Below are positions 35,364 through 42,598 of a stretch of DNA of 64,000 nt, piece after piece. Where the stretch lies: NCBI RefSeq assembly GCF_918698085.1, contig NZ_CAKKLP010000006.1, forward strand, positions 186,001 to 250,000. The letters are read 5' to 3'. The DNA is from Chryseobacterium sp. Bi04. GTDB lineage: Bacteria > Bacteroidota > Bacteroidia > Flavobacteriales > Weeksellaceae. How positions within the stretch are numbered: the first letter of the stretch is position 1; the number at the start of each line of letters is the position of its first letter. The notes under the pieces were generated by a model. It worked only from the letters and a program-made list of their open reading frames with translations. It had not been told where the DNA came from and searched no databases. Made by a program: the position numbers and the translations under genes.

Positions 35364-35891
35364 ATGAAAACAAAATTGATATTTATTTTAGGAGGTATAT
35401 TGATTCTATTTTCTTGTAGAGCACAAGATAAAAAGATTGACCCCAAAGTAGTAATACCATTTATCGAAAGTTATATTGACTTCAAAAACAAAGAGCGCTA
35501 TGTAAATGTAAGTGACAATATATTAATTGTTGGTGCAAGTAAAATACAAAATGAAAACAAATATAGGTTAAACGTATATTTTATGAATCCAGAACTAATG
35601 TCTGGTTTTAAGTATACAAAAGTCTATAAACTTTATAATTATAGGATAATAATTGATGAAGTACTGGATGAAACAATCATGTTAAAAAATGCATTTAAGA
35701 ATGTACAGGAAGTTCCCTATGAAAACTTTAATTTAGCTTCTTATCCGTTTTCTTATAACACTAGTATGTGGTTGCTTACTTTCGATTATAAAAATGAAGT
35801 TATACAAGTATCGCCTCAAGAAAAAGCTGAGACTATAAAAAATATTTTAGAAAAGAAAGGTGTTAAGTTTTCAAAGGACTACGAAGAATAA
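35364..35891 (+). CDS. Candidate immunity lipoprotein of cassette 2
   Basis: This 175-aa protein has a lipobox (LILFSC, Cys18). No known domain is seen. It starts 2 bp after the JAMM-like tip stop codon, so it is probably translationally coupled and neutralises that toxin in the envelope. Similar in layout to the protein at 38525 (short lipoprotein ahead of a variable domain), but the sequences are not clearly related. Confidence 0.65.
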   Translation: MKTKLIFILGGILILFSCRAQDKKIDPKVVIPFIESYIDFKNKERYVNVSDNILIVGASKIQNENKYRLNVYFMNPELMSGFKYTKVYKLYNYRIIIDEVLDETIMLKNAFKNVQEVPYENFNLASYPFSYNTSMWLLTFDYKNEVIQVSPQEKAETIKNILEKKGVKFSKDYEE

Positions 35892-35915
35892 AAGTATGTA
35901 TATAATAAATATCAG

Positions 35916-35943
35916 TAGGCTGTCTCAAATTTAGATAGCCTAT
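35916..35943. repeat. Hairpin after cassette 2
   Basis: TAGGCTGTCT ... AGATAGCCTA forms a stem with one mismatch; a second inverted repeat, CAAAGTTTATAACTTTG, follows at 35966-35982. Confidence 0.5.
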
Positions 35944-35992
35944 TTGAAGAATTCCTCTAGCTGCACAAAGTTTATAACTTTGAGCTGATATA

Positions 35993-36021
35993 ACAAAACC
36001 TCATAAAAAGTGAGGTTTTTA
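35993..36021 (+). terminator. Intrinsic terminator between cassettes 2 and 3
   Basis: AAAACCTCA-TAAAAAG-TGAGGTTTTT: a perfect 9-bp stem followed by T's. Confidence 0.75.
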
Positions 36022-36218
36022 CATTCTAAAGTGATTGATTTGTATTCTAAACAAAATTTTAATACAGAAATGTTTTTGAGTTTATTATTGGGAATTATAA
36101 AGTATTTATATTTACCAGTACTACATAGACCAGTTGGGGAAATGTAAGGTTTTCTTGCGGAAGAAATATCACAGGCGCTCTTGAAATTACAGATTCTAAT
36201 AATTATTACCCTTTTGGA

Positions 36219-37104
36219 ATGAGTTATTTAAATACTGGAGCATCTTTCTTTGGACCGAGTACATATAAAAATTATAAGTACAACGGCAAGGAGTTGCAGG
36301 AAACTGGGATGTATGATTATGGGGCGAGGTCTTACATGCCTAACTTAGGTAGATGGGGAGTACATGATCCATTAAGTGATGAAACATTCCAGCCGTATAG
36401 TTATGCAGATAATAATCCTATTTTTTATAATGACCCGACAGGTATGATTGCCCAACAACCTGAAACGGTTGCAACAATTTATAAGCATAAAAGAACAGGA
36501 GAAGAAGTAAATGTTAATGATGGAGTTAATGAAACTGTTTTAGTCAATGGACATGATTTTGCAAAAGCAAAAACTTATGCTAAATATTATGATTCTAATA
36601 AAACTAGTTTAGATGGGAATTCTAATTATGAAGTAAACCAGGGATATATAGATTTTTATTACAATAGTAGATATGGTAGTGGTTTTAGTTTTGCCTCTTT
36701 ATTTGATTCGGGGCCAGACAAACGAAAGATGCCGACAAGTGATGAAGATACTATGATATTGCTGGAAATGCCAGATATAGGTAGAGGACCATTAAAAAGT
36801 TCTTTGAGGGCAGTAGGAAAATCACTTGCTAAAAAAAATGCTGGAAAAACTTCAGGATGGGGTTGTAAGGAAAGAATTTAACAAGCTTGATACAGCTATA
36901 CAAAAAAAGGTCGCAGCAGCAATTGGAAAAGGTATTGTAGCACCTGTAGATGCTCAAGGAATAATAAAATTAACAGCTACTGAGGCAAAATCTACAGGTT
37001 ATACATACAAAATTAAAATATTAGGTAAAGGAGGTGATATAAGAATTTATGGAAATCCTAATGCTACTGGACATATTATATTTGATTATATAACAGGACA
37101 TTAA
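36219..37104 (+). pseudogene. Orphan RHS tip cassette 3, frameshifted toxin
   Basis: Core homology starts near 36107 (with an extra base near 36137), and the first ATG in frame is 36219 (MSYLNTGASFFGPS). The first frame runs through GRWGVHDPLS, NPIFYNDPTG and a linker to 36881. The continuation lies one frame over, open to 37104 (QDGVVRKEFNKLDTAIQKKV ... HIIFDYITGH). Removing one A from the A5 run at 36844-36848 joins them as NAGKLQDGVVRKEFN. The C-terminal part looks like a compact polymorphic-toxin domain (reminiscent of the Ntox35 type, low certainty). It is a pseudogene, sequencing error, or slippage site. Confidence 0.7.
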
Positions 37105-37105
37105 T

Positions 37106-37405
37106 ATGAAGAAAAAAATGAATAGTGAAATACTAGAAGATTACTATCTCAACGCAATTAAATCTTACAAAAGATGCATTGAAAAAAGTGAAAACTCTTT
37201 TTTATCAGATGAAATTGATATATCTGTATTTGACCTTCAAATTGAAAAAGATTCAGTGAAATTTAAATATTCAGCTATAAACAGTGATTCTTACCTTATT
37301 GAGGTAAGATTGAATTTATTATCAAATGAAATAAATTTAGGTTACTATGTATCTGTTTTAGATGAAAAGTACAATGAAGTTGACAATTATCTAGTTTTTA
37401 GTTAA
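37106..37405 (+). CDS. Candidate immunity protein of cassette 3
   Basis: This 99-aa protein has no signal peptide or lipobox, so unlike the other immunity candidates it should be cytoplasmic. It is acidic and rich in Asp, Glu and Ser. No known family is recognised. It begins 1 bp after the toxin frame ends, which supports the toxin-immunity pairing. Its cytoplasmic location would fit a nuclease-type toxin. Confidence 0.6.
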   Translation: MKKKMNSEILEDYYLNAIKSYKRCIEKSENSFLSDEIDISVFDLQIEKDSVKFKYSAINSDSYLIEVRLNLLSNEINLGYYVSVLDEKYNEVDNYLVFS

Positions 37406-37410
37406 TAGAG

Positions 37411-38523
37411 GTGGGATTTCTATCTTTTTTAGGACAAAAGAGGTTTCCCCTACGCCGCACGAATCCTTTCGTGTGGCATTTTTCATTAACAATTAGTTAT
37501 ATTTACCAATACAAGAATCAACTTGGAAATACAAGAATAAGTTTCGGAAGAAACAGCACAGGAGCTCTTGAAATTACAGATTCCAATGATTATTATCCTT
37601 TTGGGATGAGTCATTTAAATACTGGCGCAGCTTTCTTTGGACCGAGTACGTATAAAAATTATAAATACAACGGGAAGGAGTTGCAGGAGACCGGAATGTA
37701 TGATTACGGGGCAAGGTTCTATATGCCGGATCTGGGAAGATGGGGTGTTGTTGACCCGCTGGCGGAGAAAATGAGAAGATGGTCACCATACAATTATGCA
37801 TTTAATAATCCTTTGAGGTATATTGACCCGGATGGAAGACAAGGTACAGACGTATATAAGTTAGATAAATCTGGAAATCTCACTTGGATGGCAGAATCTA
37901 AAACAGATGTTATTTATGCTGAAAAGAATTTTGATAAAAACGGAAATCTTAAAGCAGACAATGATGGAGGTGTTGAAGTTGGTGAAAAAGGTTATGTTAA
38001 AAATAACTCTCAGGAAAAAACATTAAGTTCACCGATTACAGATAATGAAGGTCATAGTAGTGACAAACTATCTACATTAAGTTTCCACAATAATGAATCA
38101 AAAGCATCAGAAGTTGCCGAGTATTTTTACAATAATACGAATGTAGAAACAGCAAATTCTACTTATAAATCATCTACTTCGGGTAATAATTTTTCTGTAA
38201 TATCAACTTATCGTTTACCTAGTACTTCTCCACTTGATCCTAAAGGAACGGGATATATGTCTAATTTCTCAGTAGGAGGGGATAACTTTTTTCAAAGTAA
38301 TTTAACAGCACAAGATCATAATCACCCTCCTGGCTATCAACTGTCTCCAAGTGGATTTGATTATGGAGCAAAAGGATTTAGAGTGAATACTTTTGATTGT
38401 GGTTTAGGTAAAAAATGTGACATTAACGTAGCAAGAACTCATGAGGATATTAAACTTAGAGTATACTCAACCTTTTTAAAAAAATATATTAAATATGATG
38501 GCTCAAATGCAAATATTGAATAG
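37411..38523 (+). CDS. Orphan RHS tip cassette 4: core fragment plus JAMM-like toxin
   Basis: The frame is open from 37411, but family homology starts at about 37497 (YIYQYKNQLGNTRISFGRNSTG); the first residues are translated hairpin DNA, so the true extent is 37497-38523. After NPLRYIDPDG comes a tip with a canonical JAMM-like site: Glu in NTNVETANS, then DHNHPPG and SPSGFDYG (H-x-H-P ... P-S-x-x-D). JAMM enzymes are zinc isopeptidases, and in polymorphic toxins the fold may cut peptides of the target cell. No shell or signal, so it is likely a donor cassette. Confidence 0.78.
   Translation: MGFLSFLGQKRFPLRRTNPFVWHFSLTISYIYQYKNQLGNTRISFGRNSTGALEITDSNDYYPFGMSHLNTGAAFFGPSTYKNYKYNGKELQETGMYDYGARFYMPDLGRWGVVDPLAEKMRRWSPYNYAFNNPLRYIDPDGRQGTDVYKLDKSGNLTWMAESKTDVIYAEKNFDKNGNLKADNDGGVEVGEKGYVKNNSQEKTLSSPITDNEGHSSDKLSTLSFHNNESKASEVAEYFYNNTNVETANSTYKSSTSGNNFSVISTYRLPSTSPLDPKGTGYMSNFSVGGDNFFQSNLTAQDHNHPPGYQLSPSGFDYGAKGFRVNTFDCGLGKKCDINVARTHEDIKLRVYSTFLKKYIKYDGSNANIE
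37454..37483 (+). repeat. Boundary hairpin ahead of cassette 4
   Basis: GCCGCACGAA (37454-37463) pairs with TTCGTGTGGC (37468-37477), then ATTTTT. The same hairpin is at 39203-39226. Confidence 0.8.
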
Positions 38524-38524
38524 A

Positions 38525-39070
38525 ATGATGTTTTTATGTGTTATATCATTAGCAACTTTAAGTTGTTCTGCACAAAAATTTAACGTGAATAACATTGTTG
38601 ATACTTACATTGACTATTATTCTCCAAGAAATAAGATTTTCACTCCTACTAAAACATTTCTGCAATTAGGAATGGATAATGAAGAAGGAAATCTTAAAGA
38701 AAAAAATATTCATATAAATAATAATTGTTTTGATTGTATGGGGAAAATTAGCGATCAAAATTCAATAATTGAATACAGAGGCTATAAAGTCATTATCTAT
38801 GCAGATAATGATGAGAATAAAAATATTTTGTTATCAAATTTTAAAAACACTAAGAAGACTAGCGCTTTTTTTCTAAATAAACTTGATGATAATATAATAA
38901 ATGATGTTGGAAGCTGGACATTTAATTATAATGAAAATGCAAAAATATCTTTTTTTTGCAATAGTAATCCTATGAAAAATATGAAAGAGGATATGAGAGA
39001 AATTAAACAAAAGCTAGGTATACAGAATGTCAGAGATTGTGTGTCAGCTCTACTAGATGATACTAAATGA
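38525..39070 (+). CDS. Candidate immunity lipoprotein of cassette 4
   Basis: I place the start at 38525 (MMFLCVISLATLSCSAQ), 1 bp after the toxin stop; a frame-open ATG at 38495 would lie inside the toxin gene. It is 181 aa with a lipobox (LATLSC). It contains four further cysteines, including CFDC. No family is recognised. Position suggests it neutralises the JAMM-like tip in the periplasm. Confidence 0.65.
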   Translation: MMFLCVISLATLSCSAQKFNVNNIVDTYIDYYSPRNKIFTPTKTFLQLGMDNEEGNLKEKNIHINNNCFDCMGKISDQNSIIEYRGYKVIIYADNDENKNILLSNFKNTKKTSAFFLNKLDDNIINDVGSWTFNYNENAKISFFCNSNPMKNMKEDMREIKQKLGIQNVRDCVSALLDDTK

Positions 39071-39192
39071 AACATTGCAGTATTCCCAATCATATTTTAG
39101 ATAATCTGAACGATTATATTACACTGTTGAAAAAGCAGAATGAATCTTTAGAAGAAGAGAATAAGAAGCTAAAGCCTAATAAAAGAAATTAA
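39067..39192 (+). CDS. Small 41-aa coiled-coil ORF
   Basis: Its ATG overlaps the stop of the preceding lipoprotein gene (ATGA). The predicted product is short and ends in a charged heptad-like stretch (LLKKQNESLEEENKKLK). It is too short to assign; it may be a real translationally coupled peptide or the remnant of a longer gene. The boundary hairpin follows 10 bp after its stop. Confidence 0.35.
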   Translation: MKHCSIPNHILDNLNDYITLLKKQNESLEEENKKLKPNKRN

Positions 39193-39202
39193 ACCCCACA
39201 CT

Positions 39203-39235
39203 GCCGCACGAATCCTTTCGTGTGGCATTTTTTTT
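39203..39235 (+). repeat. Boundary hairpin ahead of cassette 5
   Basis: GCCGCACGAA (39203-39212) pairs with TTCGTGTGGC (39217-39226), followed by eight T's. It is identical in sequence to the hairpin ahead of cassette 4 and could also act as a terminator. Confidence 0.82.
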
Positions 39236-39247
39236 ATTAACAATTAG

Positions 39248-39759
39248 TTATATTTACCCAATACAAGAATCAACTTGGAAATGCAAGAATAAGTTTCGGA
39301 AGAAACAGCACAGGCGCTCTTGAAATTACAGATTCTAATGATTATTATCCATTCGGAATGAGTCATTTAAATACTGGAGCATCTTTCTTTGGACCGAGTA
39401 CATATAAAAATTATAAATACAATGGGAAGGAGCTACAGGAGACAGGAATGTATGATTATGGAGCAAGATTCTATATGCCGGATCTGGGTAGATGGGGAAC
39501 GGTAGATCCTATGGCAGAAAAGATGAGAAGGCATAGTCCTTATAACTATGCTTTTAATAATCCTATCCGATACATTGACCCTGATGGTAGAGCTCCATTC
39601 GGAGATTTCTTTGGTACTTCAGGAAGGTATTTAGGAAGTGATGGGAAAAGAGATGGGAAAATATACATAAGTCAAGGAAGTAAGAGTAGTTATGTAACAG
39701 CAGCTAAACAAGAGGTTGCTGGAGGATTAGCATCTTTAAGTGCTATTTCTAGATCATAA
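39248..39759 (+). pseudogene. Orphan RHS core fragment of cassette 5
   Basis: Homology to the core starts at TATATTTACC, but an extra C near 39257 breaks the early frame; the ATG at 39358 (MSHLNTGASFFGPS) reopens it. It continues through DLGRWGTVDPMAE and NPIRYIDPDG into GRYLGSDGKRDGKIYISQG, a typical lead-in of a JAB-type tip, then stops at 39757. The frame of the following JAMM ORF can be joined by adding one base near 39750 (SAIS-x-IINMTNSPS), suggesting a single-base loss. Confidence 0.65.
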
Positions 39760-39761
39760 AC

Positions 39762-40286
39762 ATGACAAATTCTCCTTCAAACCACAGAATTAGCCCTGAT
39801 TCTAAAGGTTGGCAGCACGAAGTTAGAGCGGATATTGACTTAACAGGTAATAGAACTACATTTACAGAAGGTGGTAAAACTTCTATAAATAGTGGTCTTG
39901 CTAAAGCAGAAGTTAATAGTTTTGACATAAAGAGTCAGCACGGTATTAAAAACGATATAAAATCTGATATTGTACTTCATACCCATCCAACAGCAACAAC
40001 AGTAGAGAGCACTGCAACTGCGGGGAAATTCAGTGTCTATACTTTGACTGCAACAGATCCCTCTGCTGCTGATACAGCGGATTTTGCTAAACGTGACACA
40101 AATATTATTGCAGGTAACTTGGAAAAAAATTCAGTACAAGTAAACGCAGATGGTTCTTTTATCGATCCAAATAATAAACAAGGTGCTGTATTTTATGACA
40201 GAAGTGGAAGCGAAACTATGAGAATTGAATTATCTACAGTTAATAAAATATTATCTAATTATGAAAATGGTCAAATCAAACCTTAA
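39762..40286 (+). CDS. JAMM/JAB-like toxin domain of cassette 5
   Basis: This 174-aa product carries LHTHPTA and, 20 residues on, ATDPSAADTADF, i.e. H-x-H-P and P-S-x-x-D, the metal ligands of JAMM metallopeptidases; a suitable Glu is in TTFTEGG or KAEVNS. It was probably fused to the upstream RHS fragment before a frameshift. It is overlapped by the start of the next gene. No signal peptide. Likely a silent toxin tip. Confidence 0.7.
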   Translation: MTNSPSNHRISPDSKGWQHEVRADIDLTGNRTTFTEGGKTSINSGLAKAEVNSFDIKSQHGIKNDIKSDIVLHTHPTATTVESTATAGKFSVYTLTATDPSAADTADFAKRDTNIIAGNLEKNSVQVNADGSFIDPNNKQGAVFYDRSGSETMRIELSTVNKILSNYENGQIKP

Positions 40287-40719
40287 TAAAATAATAAATT
40301 TACTAGTGTTTTTTGTATCAGTTACAATTTACAGTCAAAAAGTTAATTTAATAATTTTTATAAATGATGAAATTATTACAAGCCCTGTGGGACTAGAGTT
40401 TTACAATAAAAATTTCACTAATAAATATAAATATACATATTCTCCGGGAAAAGAAATTGACATTAATACCAATGATATTTTTAAAGAAAATATGATATTA
40501 CAATTTAATGCGTATGGAAACAAAGAAAACCCAACTAAACTTTATAGTTATAATATATCTCTTGAATCAGGCCTGTTTAAGGATACCTCTTTTCTAATAA
40601 TAAAGATTTATAATCTGGATCAAAAAGAATACAAAAAAAAATACTGTAGATCAAAAGAACTTTATATAGTAGATTTTCATAAAAGTGGTCTTCATATAGA
40701 TACTGGAATATGTAAGTGA
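40267..40719 (+). CDS. Candidate immunity protein of cassette 5, exported
   Basis: Starts considered are 40261 and 40267 (MVKSNLNKIINLLVFFVSVTIYSQ); both overlap the toxin end by about 20 bp. The product is 150 aa with a signal peptide (cleavage near SVTIYSQ) and no known domain. It has three Cys, including two near the C-terminus. Its position and export match the other JAMM-cassette immunity candidates. Confidence 0.6.
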   Translation: MVKSNLNKIINLLVFFVSVTIYSQKVNLIIFINDEIITSPVGLEFYNKNFTNKYKYTYSPGKEIDINTNDIFKENMILQFNAYGNKENPTKLYSYNISLESGLFKDTSFLIIKIYNLDQKEYKKKYCRSKELYIVDFHKSGLHIDTGICK

Positions 40720-40758
40720 AATTCATTTTGCTAGTATGATACTAAATAAAACCCCGCT

Positions 40759-40826
40759 CCCGCACGATTGTATCATGTGGCATAATATAAACACCACTTC
40801 GCAAAGTCTTCGACTTTGAGTGATGC
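40759..40826. repeat. Hairpin remnants at the 3' end of the RHS array
   Basis: A degenerate version of the boundary hairpin (CCGCACGAT ... ATCATGTGG at 40760-40780) is followed by GCAAAGTCTTCGACTTTGA, which resembles the CAAAGT-x-ACTTTG repeat after cassette 2. No further core homology follows, so the array ends here. Confidence 0.55.
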
Positions 40827-40906
40827 CTAGTCTTGAAAAAGGTTGACTAAAAGAGCATAAAGAGTCACCTTTATGGATTAAAAAAATACTTCCAATATAA
40901 TACAAA

Positions 40907-40942
40907 AAAAACAGACTGTTCTTCTCTGAACAGTCTGTTTAT
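40907..40942 (-). terminator. Terminator of mdh
   Basis: AAACAGACTGTTC-TTCTCT-GAACAGTCTGTTT is a perfect 13-bp stem; on the minus strand it is followed by TTTTTGTATT. Confidence 0.85.
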
Positions 40943-40973
40943 ATTTTCAAGCCAGCTAAAAGCCGGGTAATGA

Positions 40974-41900
40974 TTAGAATTTCAAATCTCCGTTCACTTC
41001 TCTTACTGCATTGGCAGCTTCAGCGAATTTCAATTGCTCTTCAGCAGTTAAAGTAACGTTTACGATTTTTTCTACTCCGTTTGCCCCGATGATAGCAGGA
41101 ACTCCTAAGCAGATATCGTTTTGACCGTACTCACCTTCAAGCATTAAAGAACAAGGGATCATTTTCTTTTGGTCACATGCAATAGCCTGAACCATTACAG
41201 AAACAGCTGCACCCGGTGCATACCAGGCTGAAGTTCCTAATAGTTTAGTAAGCGTAGCTCCACCCACTTTAGTTTCTTCAATTACATATTTTTGTTGCTC
41301 TTCGTCTAAGAATTCAGTTACAGGAACTCCGTTTCTTGTTGCTTTGCTCAATAATGGAAGCATACCTGTATCACTGTGAGCAGCGATTACCATTCCGTCC
41401 ACATCAGAAATAGGGCTTTCTAATGCTTCAGCCAATCTGTATTTGAATCTTGCAGAATCCAAAGCACCACCCATTCCGATGATTTTGTGCTTAGGAAGGC
41501 CTGAAGTTTTATGCACTAAATAAGCCATCGTATCCATTGGGTTGGAAACTACGATGATGATTACTTCCGGAGAATGTTTCACTAAATTTTCAGTAACATC
41601 TTTTACGATTCCTGCGTTGATACCAATCAACTCTTCTCTTGTCATTCCAGGTTTTCTGGGAATACCTGAAGTGATTACTGCTACATGAGAACCTGCAGTT
41701 TTGCTGTAATCTCCTGTTGTTCCGGTAATTTTTGTATCGAATCCGTTCAGCGACGCTGTCTGCATCAAATCCATTGCTTTACCTTCAGCAAATCCTTCTT
41801 TAATATCTACTAAAACTACTTCTGAACAGAAGTTCTTCATTGCGATGTATTCTGCACAGCTTGCTCCTACAGCGCCTGCACCTACTACAGTTACTTTCAT
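40974..41900 (-). CDS. mdh: Malate dehydrogenase (LDH-like type)
   Basis: This 308-aa TCA-cycle enzyme interconverts malate and oxaloacetate with NAD. The NAD-binding fold is VGAGAVGASCAEYIA (6-20), with Asp32 favouring NAD. The substrate loop is GIPRKPGMTREEL (79-91) with Arg82, which marks malate over lactate specificity (LDH has Gln here), plus Arg88, Arg151 and the catalytic His175 in AAHSDTGMLPL. It is monocistronic and cytoplasmic. Confidence 0.95.
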   Translation of the reverse strand: MKVTVVGAGAVGASCAEYIAMKNFCSEVVLVDIKEGFAEGKAMDLMQTASLNGFDTKITGTTGDYSKTAGSHVAVITSGIPRKPGMTREELIGINAGIVKDVTENLVKHSPEVIIIVVSNPMDTMAYLVHKTSGLPKHKIIGMGGALDSARFKYRLAEALESPISDVDGMVIAAHSDTGMLPLLSKATRNGVPVTEFLDEEQQKYVIEETKVGGATLTKLLGTSAWYAPGAAVSVMVQAIACDQKKMIPCSLMLEGEYGQNDICLGVPAIIGANGVEKIVNVTLTAEEQLKFAEAANAVREVNGDLKF

Positions 41901-41964
41901 ATGGTATACTTTTTAAATTATTTATTTTTTAAGTTAAGTTTAAAATTGAAACTCCCCAAATTTA

Positions 41965-42004
41965 ACAATTCCTGAAAAAGTGGGCAATTTTTCAGGAATT
42001 TTAT
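41965..42004 (-). terminator. Terminator downstream of the heme oxygenase gene
   Basis: AATTCCTGAAAAA ... TTTTTCAGGAATT, an inverted repeat of 13 bp with an 8-nt loop; it lies between mdh and the heme oxygenase stop. Confidence 0.65.
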
Positions 42005-42020
42005 TAGGTATTAAAAGAAA

Positions 42021-42572
42021 TTAATTGACGTTCAGTAAAAACGAGTATAATTTTTTCGCGCCGGACAGCACTTCATTGTAGTTTTCTTCATGAACTTCAG
42101 TATCCAGCACCTCCTTAAAATTCTTCCACATCGGGCCTGTATTTTCCTGGTAGCATCCAAAGAAATTGAAAGTAACCTCATCAAAACCTTCCGTCTTTGA
42201 AAGCTGCTTAGCGATTACGTTTCCTCCCAATGTAGAACCTTCAATCACATACATCGCTCCTAAGGCTTCATGTTCATTATTAAATTCCAGATCATGAGAA
42301 ACTTCCTGGTTGGTTAGGGAAAGGCTTTTCAGGTCTTTTTCAATAAGAGAGAGTTTTTTTCTCTCGTTAAGCTGAAGCTTTTGCGAATATTTATCAGAAA
42401 GACTGTTGAATATCTTATCCTCACTGTGAAGAAGCATCAGATAATTGGTATGAATGATCTTTTTATAATCTTCTAACGTGAATGTTTTATTAAAAATTTT
42501 TTCAGAATTAAAAAGCTTTTCCGCTGCATCGTGATAGCTGGCTGTATTCTGTTTTAAATATTCTGATACCAT
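42021..42572 (-). CDS. bphO: Biliverdin-producing heme oxygenase
   Basis: This 183-aa helical enzyme opens heme to biliverdin, CO and iron. The proximal heme ligand is His14 in TASYHDAAE. The distal helix motif is MYVIEGSTLGGNVIAKQL, with the Gly-Gly kink over the heme. It lies 26 bp downstream of a bacteriophytochrome gene on the same strand, the usual bphO-bphP arrangement, so its product is probably the chromophore of that sensor. Confidence 0.9.
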   Translation of the reverse strand: MVSEYLKQNTASYHDAAEKLFNSEKIFNKTFTLEDYKKIIHTNYLMLLHSEDKIFNSLSDKYSQKLQLNERKKLSLIEKDLKSLSLTNQEVSHDLEFNNEHEALGAMYVIEGSTLGGNVIAKQLSKTEGFDEVTFNFFGCYQENTGPMWKNFKEVLDTEVHEENYNEVLSGAKKLYSFLLNVN

Positions 42573-42598
42573 AATAACGTTTTAAAAGTTTCTCAAAT

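Noticed and set aside
36832..36848. Programmed -1/+1 ribosomal frameshifting at the A8/A5 runs of cassette 3
   Set aside because: No downstream pseudoknot or stem is apparent and the simplest join is removal of one A; kept only as an alternative.
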